From Mesorhizobium neociceri (GTDB lineage Bacteria > Pseudomonadota > Alphaproteobacteria > Rhizobiales > Rhizobiaceae): a DNA stretch of 64,000 nucleotides. The notes beneath the pieces are model-generated. The model was not told the DNA's origin, did not search any database, and was given only the letters and a program-made list of their open reading frames with translations. The translations under genes were made by a program, and so were the position numbers. Below, one piece after another: positions 24,334 to 33,252 of this stretch. Positions within the stretch are counted from its first letter, which is position 1, and the number at the start of each line of letters is the position of its first letter. The stretch is from positions 682,001 through 746,000 of the forward strand of contig NZ_JACDTY010000002.1 in assembly GCF_013520985.1 (NCBI RefSeq), read 5' to 3'.

Positions 24334-26418
24334 ATGGCCATGCATAAACTCGAACGTCTCCTGCGCCCGAAGTCGATTGCCGTGTTCGGCGGGGCGCAGG
24401 CCGCTGCCGTCGTCGCGCAATCGATCAAGATGGGCTTTGCCGGCGAAATCTGGCCGGTTCATCCGACCAAGGACGAGGTGGCCGGCCGCAAGGCCTATCG
24501 CTCCGTTGCCGACTTGCCCGACGCTCCAGATGCCGCCTTTGTCGGCGTCAACCGGCATCTGACCATCGAGGTGGTCAAGGCGCTGGCCGAGCGTGGCGCC
24601 GGCGGCGCCGTCTGCTTTGCCGCGGGCTTTCTCGAGACCGAGGCCTATGACGACGACGGTGAGCGGCTGCAGGCCGAACTGGTGGCTGCCGCCGGCCAGA
24701 TGCCGATCATCGGCCCGAATTGCTATGGCCTGATCAACTATGCCGACGGCGCGTTGCTGTGGCCCGACCAGCATGGCGGCATCAGGCTGCCCGAAGGTGC
24801 CAAGGGCGTCGCCATCATCACCCAGTCCTCCAACATCGCCATCAACATGACGATGCAGAAGCGCGGCCTGCCGATCGCCTTCCTGATGACCGCCGGCAAC
24901 CAGGCGCAGACCGGCCTGTCCGAAATGGCGCTCGGCCTGATCGAGGATGAGCGCGTCACGTCGCTCGGCCTGCACATCGAGGCCTTCGATTCGGTAGCCG
25001 GCTTCGAGCGCTTGGCGGCGCGGGCGCGCGAATTGAAGAAACCGATCATCGCCATGAAGGTCGGCCGGTCCGAGCAGGCACGGCAGGCGACCGTCTCGCA
25101 CACCGCATCGCTTGCCGGCTCGGATGCTGCCTCGGGCGCCTTCTTGAGGCGGCTCGGCATTGCGCGCGTCGATTCCATCCCTGCCTTCATCGAGGCGCTG
25201 AAGCTGCTGCACGTCACCGGACCGTTGCCCGGCTACAGGCTGTCGTCGATGAGCTGTTCGGGTGGCGAAGCCTCGGTCATGGCCGACAGCGCCGAAGGGC
25301 GCTGGGTCAACTTCCCGGAGCTCACCAGCAAGCACCGCGCCCATGTCAAATCGACGCTCGGGCCGCTGGTCGCGGTCGCCAACCCGTTGGACTACCACAC
25401 CTTCATCTGGAACAACGAGCCGGCGATGACCGCCACCTTCACCGCCATGGTGTCGGGCGGCTTCGACCTCAACATGCTGGTGCTCGACTTCCCGCGCCCG
25501 GATCGCTGCTCGGTCACCGACTGGTGGGCGACGCTGCGCGCCTTCGAATCGGCGCTGAAGACCAACAAGGCGCATGGCGCCATCGTCTCCTCGCTGCCGG
25601 AGAACCTGCCGGAGGAATACACCGCCGAACTCATGGCGCGCGGCATGGTGCCGTTGTTCGGCATCTCCGAAGCCATGGACGCCGCGGGTGCCGCAGCCTT
25701 CATCGGCTGGGCCTGGGCCGAGCCTCAGGCGCAGTCGATCGACACGACGGCAGCCGGTGCTGCCCGAGGCGACCATGTCACCCCCGACGAGGCCGAAGCC
25801 AAGGAGCGGTTGATCAAGGCCGGCTTGCCGGTGCCGAAGGGCGAACGCGCCGCCAATGCGGTCGAGGCCGTCATCTCGTCGATGGCGCTCGGCTTCCCGG
25901 TGGCGCTGAAGGCGCTCGGCGTAACCCACAAGTCGGAAGTCGGCGCCGTCAGGCTGAGCCTCAAGGACGCCGAATCCGTCAGCACGGCGGCGCATGATCT
26001 GCTGCCGCTCGGCACCGGGCTCTATGTCGAGCGCATGGTGCGCGATGGCGTCGCCGAACTGATCGTCGGCTTCACCCGCGACCCGATGTTCGGCGCCGTG
26101 ATGACACTGGGCACCGGCGGCGTGCTGGTCGAGCTGTTGCGCGACAGCGTCACCCTGATGCTGCCGGCGACGCGCGACGACATCGAGGCGGCGTTGCGCC
26201 GCCTGAAACTGTTCCCGCTGCTCGAAGGCTATCGCGGCCGGCCCAAGTCCGATGTCGCTGCTGCCATCGAGGCCATCGCCGGCATTGCCGACTTCGTCCA
26301 GAAGAACGCCGGCGATATCGAGGAACTCGATATCAACCCGCTGATCGTTTGCGCCGAGGGCAAGGGCGCCTGGATCGCCGACGCGCTGCTGGTGCTGGGA
26401 GACAAGAAGAATGTCTGA
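24334..26418 (+). CDS. ADP-forming acyl-CoA synthetase (carnitine/butyrobetaine-CoA ligase candidate)
   Basis: This protein of about 694 residues belongs to the acetyl-CoA synthetase (ADP-forming) / protein acyltransferase family. It has a CoA-binding Rossmann domain (LRPKSIAVFGGAQ at the N-terminus), a ligase-CoA domain (TQSSNIAINMTM; phosphohistidine-type VSHTASLAGSDAA), and a C-terminal ATP-grasp domain (PVALKALGVTHKSEVGAVRL; GTGGVLVELLRD). No GNAT domain follows. It takes the place that the AMP-forming CaiC ligase has in E. coli, and probably activates gamma-butyrobetaine, crotonobetaine or carnitine. Start 24334 or 24340; the longer frame would run through the palindrome. CaiD overlaps its end by 8 nt. 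Confidence 0.83.
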   Translation: MAMHKLERLLRPKSIAVFGGAQAAAVVAQSIKMGFAGEIWPVHPTKDEVAGRKAYRSVADLPDAPDAAFVGVNRHLTIEVVKALAERGAGGAVCFAAGFLETEAYDDDGERLQAELVAAAGQMPIIGPNCYGLINYADGALLWPDQHGGIRLPEGAKGVAIITQSSNIAINMTMQKRGLPIAFLMTAGNQAQTGLSEMALGLIEDERVTSLGLHIEAFDSVAGFERLAARARELKKPIIAMKVGRSEQARQATVSHTASLAGSDAASGAFLRRLGIARVDSIPAFIEALKLLHVTGPLPGYRLSSMSCSGGEASVMADSAEGRWVNFPELTSKHRAHVKSTLGPLVAVANPLDYHTFIWNNEPAMTATFTAMVSGGFDLNMLVLDFPRPDRCSVTDWWATLRAFESALKTNKAHGAIVSSLPENLPEEYTAELMARGMVPLFGISEAMDAAGAAAFIGWAWAEPQAQSIDTTAAGAARGDHVTPDEAEAKERLIKAGLPVPKGERAANAVEAVISSMALGFPVALKALGVTHKSEVGAVRLSLKDAESVSTAAHDLLPLGTGLYVERMVRDGVAELIVGFTRDPMFGAVMTLGTGGVLVELLRDSVTLMLPATRDDIEAALRRLKLFPLLEGYRGRPKSDVAAAIEAIAGIADFVQKNAGDIEELDINPLIVCAEGKGAWIADALLVLGDKKNV

Positions 26419-27193
26419 CGTCATTTCGACCCGCCGCGAGGGCGTGATCCTCGAGGTCACGCTCGACCGGCCGAAGGCCAATGCCATCGACCTCAAGACG
26501 TCGCGGCTGATGGGCGAGACGTTCAAGGCGTTCCGCGACGATCCGGAGCTTCGCGTCGCCATCGTCAAGACCGCCGGCGACAAATTCTTCTGCGCCGGCT
26601 GGGATTTGAAGGCCGCTGCCGGTGGCGATGCGGTCGACGGCGACTATGGCGTCGGCGGTTTTGCCGGCCTGCAGGAGCTGCGCGACATGAACAAGCCGGT
26701 CATCGCCTGCGTCAACGGCATGGCGGTCGGCGGCGGCTTCGAGCTGGCGCTGTCCTGCGATCTCATCTTCGCTTCCGACCATTCCTCCTTCGCGCTGCCA
26801 GAAATCCGCGCCGGCACGCTGGCCGACGCAGCGACGATCAAGCTGCCGAAGCGCATCCCCTACCATGTCGCCATGGACCTTTTGCTTACCGGCCGCTGGA
26901 TGGATGTTGCGGAAGCGCATCGCTGGGGCCTGGTCAACGAAGTGCTGCCCAAGGACAAGCTCGAGGACCGCGTCTGGGAGATCGCAAGGCTGCTGGCCAG
27001 CGGCCCGCCGCTGGTGTTTGCGGCGATCAAGGAGACGGCGCGGGTGGCCGAGGCGCTGACTTTCCAGGACGCGATGAACCGCGTGACGCGGAGGCAATTG
27101 GCGACAGTCGATGCGCTCTATGGCTCGGAGGACAATATGGAAGGGTTCCGCGCCTTCGCCGAGAAGCGCGATCCGGTGTGGAAGGGGAAGTAG
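26411..27193 (+). CDS. caiD: Carnitinyl-CoA dehydratase / crotonobetainyl-CoA hydratase
   Basis: This 260-residue crotonase-fold enzyme closely resembles E. coli CaiD: LEVTLDRPKANAIDLKTS, FFCAGWDLKAAAGG, GGGFELALSCDL and the C-terminal FAEKRDPVWKGK are nearly the E. coli wording as I recall it. The two catalytic Glu lie in GGGFELAL and FALPEIRAG. It hydrates crotonobetainyl-CoA to L-carnitinyl-CoA, joining the acyl-CoA branch to the carnitine dehydrogenase branch. Its ATG lies inside the upstream ligase gene (8-nt overlap), so the two are translationally coupled. It is the last gene of the operon before a palindromic repeat. Confidence 0.92.
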   Translation: MSDVISTRREGVILEVTLDRPKANAIDLKTSRLMGETFKAFRDDPELRVAIVKTAGDKFFCAGWDLKAAAGGDAVDGDYGVGGFAGLQELRDMNKPVIACVNGMAVGGGFELALSCDLIFASDHSSFALPEIRAGTLADAATIKLPKRIPYHVAMDLLLTGRWMDVAEAHRWGLVNEVLPKDKLEDRVWEIARLLASGPPLVFAAIKETARVAEALTFQDAMNRVTRRQLATVDALYGSEDNMEGFRAFAEKRDPVWKGK

Positions 27194-27194
27194 C

Positions 27195-27311
27195 CTCTTT
27201 ACCCTCCCCTCGATGGGGAGGGTCGGACCGAAGGTCCGGGGTGGGGTGATGCGCCGCCACCCCACCCGCCGCTTCGCGGCGACCTCCCCCATCAAGGGGG
27301 AGGTAAAGGAG
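27195..27311. repeat. Intergenic palindromic mosaic element
   Basis: The element runs CTCTTTACCCTCCCCTCGATGGGGAGGGTCGG... to ...ACCTCCCCCATCAAGGGGGAGGTAAAGGAG, with complementary ends and inner hairpins GGACCGAAGGTCC and CCGCTTCGCGG. It lies between caiD and the esterase gene, supplying the GGAGGTAAAGGAG ribosome site of the latter. It belongs to the same broad class as the elements at 62968-63159. Confidence 0.8.
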
Positions 27312-27315
27312 CTCC

Positions 27316-28251
27316 ATGACCGACTACAAAACCCTCATCGACGCCGAGACCTGGGCCTTCATCGAGCGGACGAATTCCTATTATCCGCCCGACACGATCG
27401 ACTACACCATTGCCCAGCAGCGCGCGATCTATGACCGGATGTGCCGCGAGTTCTTTGCCGGCTATCCCGACGGCGTGACCGCGGAAACAACCGTCATTGC
27501 GGCGCATGACATTCCGATCCGCATCTATCGCAGCGCTACCCCGAACAAGGCGGCGATGGTGCTCTACGTCCACGGCGGCGGCTTCATCCTCGGTGGGCTC
27601 GACAGCCACGACGATGTCTGCGCCGAGCTTTGTGCCCGCACCGGCTTCGAGGTGGTCTCCGTGGACTACCGCCTGGCGCCGGAGCATCTGCACCCGGGCG
27701 CCTTCGACGATGCGCTGCATGCCTTCGAATGGGCGGCCAAAACCTACGATCAACCTGTCCTGCTGTGCGGCGACAGCGCCGGCGGCAATCTCTGCGCCGC
27801 CGTCGCCCACGCGACGCGCGGTCACGCCAAAAGGCCGGTCGGTCAGGTGTTGATTTATGCCGGCCTTTTCGGCGACCGTTCGAAGGGCTCCTATGTGACG
27901 CATGCCGAGGCACCGATGCTGACGGTGCGCGATATCGAGTTCTATAAGCACATCCGCACCGGCGGTGTGGATCGGACCGGCGACGTCACCTTGTCGCCGC
28001 TGGCCGACGCCGATTTCACCAACCTGCCGCCGACAGTGCTGATCACCGCTGAGTGCGACCCGCTGTCATCCGACGGCGAGGCCTATCGCGACCGCATCCG
28101 TGCCGCAGGCGGACACGCCACCTGGTTCGAGGAGCCAGGACTGGTGCACGGCTATCTCCGGGCCAGGCACACGGTCGGCCGGGCCCGTGCCTCCTTCAGT
28201 CGCATCGTCGAGGCGGTGTCAGTGCTCGGCAGAGGCAACTGGATCTGGTGA
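27316..28251 (+). CDS. Alpha/beta hydrolase, HSL-type esterase
   Basis: This 311-residue esterase or lipase belongs to the hormone-sensitive-lipase group. The oxyanion motif is YVHGGGFILGG (about residues 80-90), the nucleophile elbow GDSAGGN (about 153-159), the catalytic Asp lies in ITAECDPLSSDGEAY and the His in GLVHGYLRA. ATG 27316 sits after GGAGGTAAAGGAGCTCC, which is provided by the preceding repeat. It is downstream of the carnitine operon on the same strand; it could supply an ester or thioester hydrolase activity for that pathway, but this is speculation. Confidence 0.85.
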   Translation: MTDYKTLIDAETWAFIERTNSYYPPDTIDYTIAQQRAIYDRMCREFFAGYPDGVTAETTVIAAHDIPIRIYRSATPNKAAMVLYVHGGGFILGGLDSHDDVCAELCARTGFEVVSVDYRLAPEHLHPGAFDDALHAFEWAAKTYDQPVLLCGDSAGGNLCAAVAHATRGHAKRPVGQVLIYAGLFGDRSKGSYVTHAEAPMLTVRDIEFYKHIRTGGVDRTGDVTLSPLADADFTNLPPTVLITAECDPLSSDGEAYRDRIRAAGGHATWFEEPGLVHGYLRARHTVGRARASFSRIVEAVSVLGRGNWIW

Positions 28252-28256
28252 ACGGC

Positions 28257-29120
28257 TCAGCCGCGGACAAAGGCGATCAGTGCCTCGGCCATGCGATCGT
28301 TGAACTCCTGGCGAAAGCGATTCTTCTTCAGCCATTCCGGATTTGAGCCGACGGTCTTGTTGGCGTCGACGACAATGCCTTTGCCGTCGACGATGAAATA
28401 GTCGATGGCGCCGAAATCCAGATTGAGCCTTTGCCGCACCGCCAGCACCTCCGGCGGGACGGCACCGCCCACCTCGTTGCTTAGTATTTTTGAGCCGGCG
28501 CACAGGACGTCATCAAAGACCTGCCGCATGTTGATCTCGGCGCCAAGCAGGAACATGTAGCGATGCTTGACGATGGGCAGGTCGAGTGTATCGAAGGCGA
28601 ATTTCTCGACCATCAGGCGATCGTTGCGCCATACATCCGGCGGAACCTCCGCGATCGTCTGGTAGACTTGATAAGGTGGACACAGGCGGTCCTTGTAGCC
28701 GGGTTCGAAGAGCTTGCGGATGGCATGAGCGCTCCGGGTCAGGCCGTTGCGGTGCTGCCACCAGCGCTGCTCTGGCCGGCCCCTGGAGTTGAGGACGGTC
28801 TTGACGATAACCGGCCCCTTGTGGCTGTCGCCGGCCTCCAGCTTCAGCGTCGAATAGAGGTACCTGTGGATGGACAGCGCGCGGCCATTGATGCTGCGCT
28901 CGTAGCGTTGACCGATGTCGCGGTAGGGCGGCGGGACCACGGTCAGGTCGATGTGCAGCAGCGCCGCCGGCGCCCTATTCTGGCGGGCCGGCCGGTCGAG
29001 CAGACGGACTTTCAATCCGGCTTGCTCCAGGTAGGGCAGCAACTGCGCTATGGAGTAGCCCCGCACCAGGCGGAAATTGCGCAGGCTTTCCACATAGACA
29101 TCGAGATCCGCTGCCGCCAC
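28257..29120 (-). CDS. ATP-grasp-like protein of unknown function
   Basis: The 287-residue product is not a recognised enzyme but shows ATP-grasp-like features: a Lys-containing strand GPVIVKTVLNSRGRPE (about residues 101-116), LMVEKFAFDTLDLP, and the C-terminal metal-site pattern LDFGAIDYFIVDGKGIVVDANKTVG (Asp, Asp and Asn). This resembles RimK/ATP-grasp ligases and small hypotheticals annotated near them. No signal peptide. The start is GTG 29120, 6 nt after the stop of the peptide-binding protein gene upstream, so both are likely one transcript. Function and substrates unknown; a peptide- or amino-acid-ligase role is possible. Confidence 0.55.
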   Translation of the reverse strand: MAAADLDVYVESLRNFRLVRGYSIAQLLPYLEQAGLKVRLLDRPARQNRAPAALLHIDLTVVPPPYRDIGQRYERSINGRALSIHRYLYSTLKLEAGDSHKGPVIVKTVLNSRGRPEQRWWQHRNGLTRSAHAIRKLFEPGYKDRLCPPYQVYQTIAEVPPDVWRNDRLMVEKFAFDTLDLPIVKHRYMFLLGAEINMRQVFDDVLCAGSKILSNEVGGAVPPEVLAVRQRLNLDFGAIDYFIVDGKGIVVDANKTVGSNPEWLKKNRFRQEFNDRMAEALIAFVRG

Positions 29121-29126
29121 GAGCCG

Positions 29127-30719
29127 CTATTCCTTGATGTCGACGCCCGAGAAATCATGGTGATCAAACGGGTCCATGACATAGCCGGTCACCCGTTCGC
29201 GCATCGGTATCGAGACCACGGAGTGGGCGATGACGATCCACGGCATCTGCTCCCTGAAGATCGTTTGCGCCTGCGCATAGAGTTTCGCACGGGCAGCGGG
29301 ATCGACGATCCCGGCCGCCTGCTTGAGCAAATTGTCGAAGGCGGGGAAACACCAGTTGGCGCGATTGGTGGTGCCGACGCCGGCGCAGCCAAGCGGCACC
29401 GACAGGAAATTGTCGGGGTCGCCATTGTCGCCGGTGAAGCCGAACAGCATGGCGCCGTCGCGGTCGTGTGCCTTTGAGCGGGCGAGGTATTCCGTCCACT
29501 CATAGGTGACGATGTCGACGCTGACACCGATCTTTGCCAGGTCCGACTGGATCATCTCAGCCATGCGCTGCGCATTCGGGTTGTACGGACGCTGCACCGG
29601 CATGGCCCAGATCTTCATGTGCAGGTCCTTGACGCCGGCATCGGCGAGCGCTTGCCTCGCGGCAGCCGGGTCGAAGACGTGATCGGGACTTGTCTTGTCA
29701 TAGGCCCAGGAGGTCGGCGGCAGCGGATTGCGTGCGACTTTACCGGTGCCGCGGAACACGACATCGACCAGCGCCCGGGTGTCGATGGCCATGGCGATCG
29801 CCTTTCGCACCTTCGGATCGTCGAAGGGCTTCTGCAAGGTGTTGAAGGCGAGGTATCCGGTGTTGAGGCCTTCCTGACGCATGATTTTGATGCCGGGCGT
29901 GGCCTCGATCGCCTCCAGGTCGGCCGGATTTGGATAGGGCATGAGATCGCACTCGCCGGCGCGCAGTCTTTCCATGCGAATGCTGGCGTCGGCGGTGATG
30001 GCAAAGACGAGATCGTCGATCTTCGGTTTGCCGCGCCAGTAGTCCGGATTGGCCCTGTAGCGGATGACCGCATCCTGCTGATAGTCGACAAGCTGGAACG
30101 GACCCGTCCCGACCGGCTTCAGCGCCAGATCGAGCAGCCGCTTCTCGGTGACGAGCATGTCGGCATATTCCTTGGACACGATCGAAGCAAAATCCAACGC
30201 CAGATCGGCAAGCATCGGCGAATGCGGCGCCTTCAGCGTCAACACGACGGTGTAGTCGTCAAGCTTGCGCCAGCCGGCGACGAGACCCGGCATGCCAATG
30301 CCGTCGAAGTAGATGTACTGGCGTTTGGCATAATTGTTGAACGGGTTCTGCGCATTGCCCTGCCGGTCGAAGGTGAACAGCACATCGTCGGCGTTGAAGT
30401 CGCGGCCCGGCGTAAAGCCTTCGACGCTGTGGAACTTCACGCCACGCCGCAGGTGGAATGTGTAGGTGAGACCGTCGTCGGAAATCTCCCAGCTTTCGGC
30501 AAGCCCGGGACGCACCTTGGTGGTGCCGGGCTCGAACTCGACGATGCGGTTGTAGAGCGCGGTGGCCGAGGCGTCACGCGCGCCGGAGGCAAGTGCGGGA
30601 TCGAACGTGTCCGGACTGACCTCGGTGCAGTAGACCAAGGTCTTGGCTACGGACTGATGAACCGGCAACGCACATAGAAAAAGCGCGGCCAGCAACAGAA
30701 CGAAATGCCTGCGTGTCAT
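29127..30719 (-). CDS. Peptide/nickel-type ABC transporter substrate-binding protein (family 5)
   Basis: This 530-residue periplasmic binding protein of the DppA/OppA family starts with a signal peptide (HFVLLLAALFLCALPVHQSVA). The family pattern is clear: TFDPALASGARDASATALYNRIVEF, the GLAESWEISDDGLTYTFHLR block and GTGPFQLVDY. ATG 30719 has a GGGGGGTACC ribosome site; the frame runs on upstream without signal character. No permease or ATPase genes are adjacent, so it either serves a transporter elsewhere or is an orphan. The ATP-grasp-like gene follows at 6 nt. Confidence 0.88.
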   Translation of the reverse strand: MTRRHFVLLLAALFLCALPVHQSVAKTLVYCTEVSPDTFDPALASGARDASATALYNRIVEFEPGTTKVRPGLAESWEISDDGLTYTFHLRRGVKFHSVEGFTPGRDFNADDVLFTFDRQGNAQNPFNNYAKRQYIYFDGIGMPGLVAGWRKLDDYTVVLTLKAPHSPMLADLALDFASIVSKEYADMLVTEKRLLDLALKPVGTGPFQLVDYQQDAVIRYRANPDYWRGKPKIDDLVFAITADASIRMERLRAGECDLMPYPNPADLEAIEATPGIKIMRQEGLNTGYLAFNTLQKPFDDPKVRKAIAMAIDTRALVDVVFRGTGKVARNPLPPTSWAYDKTSPDHVFDPAAARQALADAGVKDLHMKIWAMPVQRPYNPNAQRMAEMIQSDLAKIGVSVDIVTYEWTEYLARSKAHDRDGAMLFGFTGDNGDPDNFLSVPLGCAGVGTTNRANWCFPAFDNLLKQAAGIVDPAARAKLYAQAQTIFREQMPWIVIAHSVVSIPMRERVTGYVMDPFDHHDFSGVDIKE

Positions 30720-31205
30720 GGTACCCCCCCAGGGTTGGGAAGACGCTAGCAGAAGGCGGCACTGACGGTAAGTAAGCCGGCCAGTTCTTTCGCGCCAGGC
30801 TGGTTTCCATTCTGAGTTGCCTGACACAAAGAGCCGTTCGCCGCCTCTGTGAAATGGCGGACAGACCCAGCCGCCGTTTTGCATGAACCTTTCCGCTCCA
30901 GCCTGCGACTGACGACCAGGCGCCGCATGGTGCGGGGCCGGAAAGGATGCCCCCCAATGACCAGGACCTTAGAGGCTCCACGGTCTCCGGGACCAACGCA
31001 AGCTCAGCGCGACCACCGCCTTCGGGACGGAGTCGATGCGCTGGGCTTTCGGCTGATTCCGTTGACCCTGCGCAGGAGCAGGCGTATCGTGAGGATGAGG
31101 AAAGCAGACAATTCGATCAGGGACGAACGTGCCGGAACGCCGCGCCTTGCCCTGACTCGCGCGGCGGGACCGGATGTTCCTCCCGAAAACTTCGGGGGGA
31201 GTTTT
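30720..31205. other. Divergent intergenic region, 486 nt
   Basis: This region separates the binding-protein gene (minus) from the first exported Cys-rich protein gene (plus). Frames are open by chance across parts of it but lack signal-peptide or domain character. The only clear structure is the hairpin at 31178-31200 that covers the ribosome site of the gene at 31206. Promoters for both directions should lie here, but I could not pick convincing -35/-10 boxes. Confidence 0.5.
31178..31200 (+). promoter_or_regulatory. Hairpin covering the ribosome binding site of the gene at 31206
   Basis: TCCTCCCGAA (31178-31187) pairs with TTCGGGGGGA (31191-31200), 10 bp with one G-U pair, around the loop AAC. 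The 3' arm contains the only Shine-Dalgarno-like run (GGGGGGA) for ATG 31206, five nt downstream. The stem would hide the ribosome site in mRNA; followed by GTTTTATG it could also act as a weak terminator. Confidence 0.5.
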
Positions 31206-33164
31206 ATGTCCTGCGATCGCGGCACGTCCATGCCATCTCCAAGCGGTTTTCGCCGTTCGCTCCAACTGGCCGGCGGTTTGCTTGCCCTGGCGCTGAGCGC
31301 CACGCTCTGGTTGGGCACAGCTGCCCGGGCGCAGGAAACCCAGATCATCTATCCCGGCTCGATGGCCGTGACCGGATTTTCCGGCACTGTCATTCCCAAT
31401 TTCGACGAAGGGCTGCCGCCCGGTGTCGACCCGGTCGACGAAACCTTCATCGACACGACGCGCGCCACCTTGCGCGTTTTCGACGTTTCGGCGCTGGGAG
31501 GACCAGCCTCCGGCCAGCTCGTCTACACGCCGCCGCCTTTCGAGGTGACGGCCGAACAGATCGGCCAGGTGTTCGCCGTCACCTATGATGACGGCGTGCG
31601 CGACGGCGTTCCGTCCGGCATCCCCAACCTTTATGCCGGCGCCACCTCGCTGCACGGCATTCGCATCGTCACCGCTGACGAAGATTCCGACAGCCGGCCC
31701 GAGCGGCAGCGCCGCGGCACAGCCGGCGCCGTGTTCATGGACGGCCAGTTCGGCACCGAAAACGGCGGCGGTCCCGGCACGATCTGGAAGATCGACGGCA
31801 TCACCGGTGCCGTCTCCAAATTCACCGACATCGACACCAACAGCGGTCCCGGCATCGGTGACGTCACTTTCGACAGCAATCACCGCGAGTTCTTCGCCAG
31901 CGACCTCGATACCGGCCTCATCCACCGCATCGACGCCAACGGCACGCTGATCGATACGTTCGACCATGGCGTTGCCGGGCGGCCGGCGCATGGGCTGGCA
32001 GCCGTCGCCGACGACGGCGCGGTGATGGACATACAGGGCGCGGCCTTCGACTCGGAAGACCCCGACAGCTGGGGCTACACGCAGGACGAACGCCGCGTCT
32101 GGGCGGTCGCCTATCATGGCGGCCGGGTTTACTATTCGGTCGGCGAAAAGGCCGAGATCTGGTCGGTGGGCATTGCCCGCGACGGCAGCTTTGCCGGCGA
32201 TCCGCGCTGGGAGCTGACGGTCAAGGCCGACAAGGATTACGCCGTCACCGACATCGCCTTCGACAACCAGGGCTTCATGTACCTGGCGCAGCGTGGCCCG
32301 GTGGAAAACCGCTACGATTACAGCCAGTTCGCCGATTCCGGCAAAGGCGAGGTCATCCGCTACTGGCGCGAGAATCCCGACGATCCGGCGACGGAATCGG
32401 AGTGGGTGGAAGAGCCGCAGGAATATGCGGTCGGCTTCCCGCAAGGCAACCGGCAGTCGGCCGGCGGCCTCGACCTGCAATATGGCTACGACGCCGACGG
32501 CAATCTCGACACCGGTGTGTGCACCGACACGCTGGTCAACACCGGCGACAAGCTGCGCGACAACCCGACACTTGCCGACCAGCTCGCCGTTGGCGGGCCG
32601 CTTGCCGTGCACGGCGTGCAGATCACGCCGACGCCGCTGGTCAAGCCGGCCAATGTGCCGCCTTTCGGCTCGTGGTTCGTCGATTTCGACGGCTATTTCG
32701 AAGACCCCGAAGTGGAAGGTCATGTCGGCGACGTCGAGGTCTGGCACCCCTGCGAAGGCCGTGCCGGTTACTATGAAGAAATCCCCGGCGGTTATCTGCC
32801 GCCCTTCTATCCGCCAGACTTCCCACCGCCCGGCGACCTGCCTCCGTGCATCGATGTCGAGGATGTTCAGTTCTACTGCACGCCTCGCGGCCTGGAGGCC
32901 GACCTCTATCTCCATGACCATGCCGGCTTCGGCGGCGATTCGATCAAAGCCCAGTCCAGGACGCCAGGCGTCGGGGTGACATCACCCCAGTCGCATGCGC
33001 CCGGCAAGCCCTACACGATCGACATCACCGGCCACTATCCGGGCGACACAGTCGATGTCGGGCTCTGCTTCTACAGGCAATCCGATAAGGACAAGGGTGG
33101 CTACTACCCTTGCTGCAAGATGACTTTGCCGCTCAGAACCCCAGCCGTCAGCTGCGAACGTTGA
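31206..33164 (+). CDS. Exported beta-propeller-like protein with C-terminal Cys-pair domain
   Basis: The 652-residue product has a signal peptide (residues 13-38, LQLAGGLLALALSATLWLGTAARAQ). Residues about 40-480 look like a propeller of NHL/WD type: PGTIWKIDGITGAVSKFTDI, REFFASDLDTGLIHRIDANGTL, DIAFDNQGFMYLAQRGP. A Pro-rich spacer (YLPPFYPPDFPPPGDLPP, about 540-557) leads to a C-terminal domain of about 95 residues with a Cys pair at the end (YYPCCKMTLPL). That domain reappears in the next gene's product. I chose ATG 31206 for its signal peptide; the frame is open 357 nt further upstream. It is 10 nt from the next open frame, so co-expressed. Function unknown. Confidence 0.65.
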   Translation: MSCDRGTSMPSPSGFRRSLQLAGGLLALALSATLWLGTAARAQETQIIYPGSMAVTGFSGTVIPNFDEGLPPGVDPVDETFIDTTRATLRVFDVSALGGPASGQLVYTPPPFEVTAEQIGQVFAVTYDDGVRDGVPSGIPNLYAGATSLHGIRIVTADEDSDSRPERQRRGTAGAVFMDGQFGTENGGGPGTIWKIDGITGAVSKFTDIDTNSGPGIGDVTFDSNHREFFASDLDTGLIHRIDANGTLIDTFDHGVAGRPAHGLAAVADDGAVMDIQGAAFDSEDPDSWGYTQDERRVWAVAYHGGRVYYSVGEKAEIWSVGIARDGSFAGDPRWELTVKADKDYAVTDIAFDNQGFMYLAQRGPVENRYDYSQFADSGKGEVIRYWRENPDDPATESEWVEEPQEYAVGFPQGNRQSAGGLDLQYGYDADGNLDTGVCTDTLVNTGDKLRDNPTLADQLAVGGPLAVHGVQITPTPLVKPANVPPFGSWFVDFDGYFEDPEVEGHVGDVEVWHPCEGRAGYYEEIPGGYLPPFYPPDFPPPGDLPPCIDVEDVQFYCTPRGLEADLYLHDHAGFGGDSIKAQSRTPGVGVTSPQSHAPGKPYTIDITGHYPGDTVDVGLCFYRQSDKDKGGYYPCCKMTLPLRTPAVSCER

Positions 33165-33252
33165 GGAGGGGAAGTTGAAAAATCTCGCACTTTCCCCGAC
33201 CGCGACGAGCAGTCAATCCACCGGCAAGCAGCCAACAGTCTTGGAGACCATC

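Noticed and set aside
24322..26583. Minus-strand ORF of 753 codons
   Set aside because: It lies antisense to the ADP-forming ligase and caiD, has Arg/His/Gln-rich shadow composition and no domain. Long antisense frames are expected in GC-rich DNA.
30969..32921. Minus-strand ORF of 650 codons
   Set aside because: Antisense to the propeller-like protein gene, which has a signal peptide and ordered motifs; the shadow has neither.
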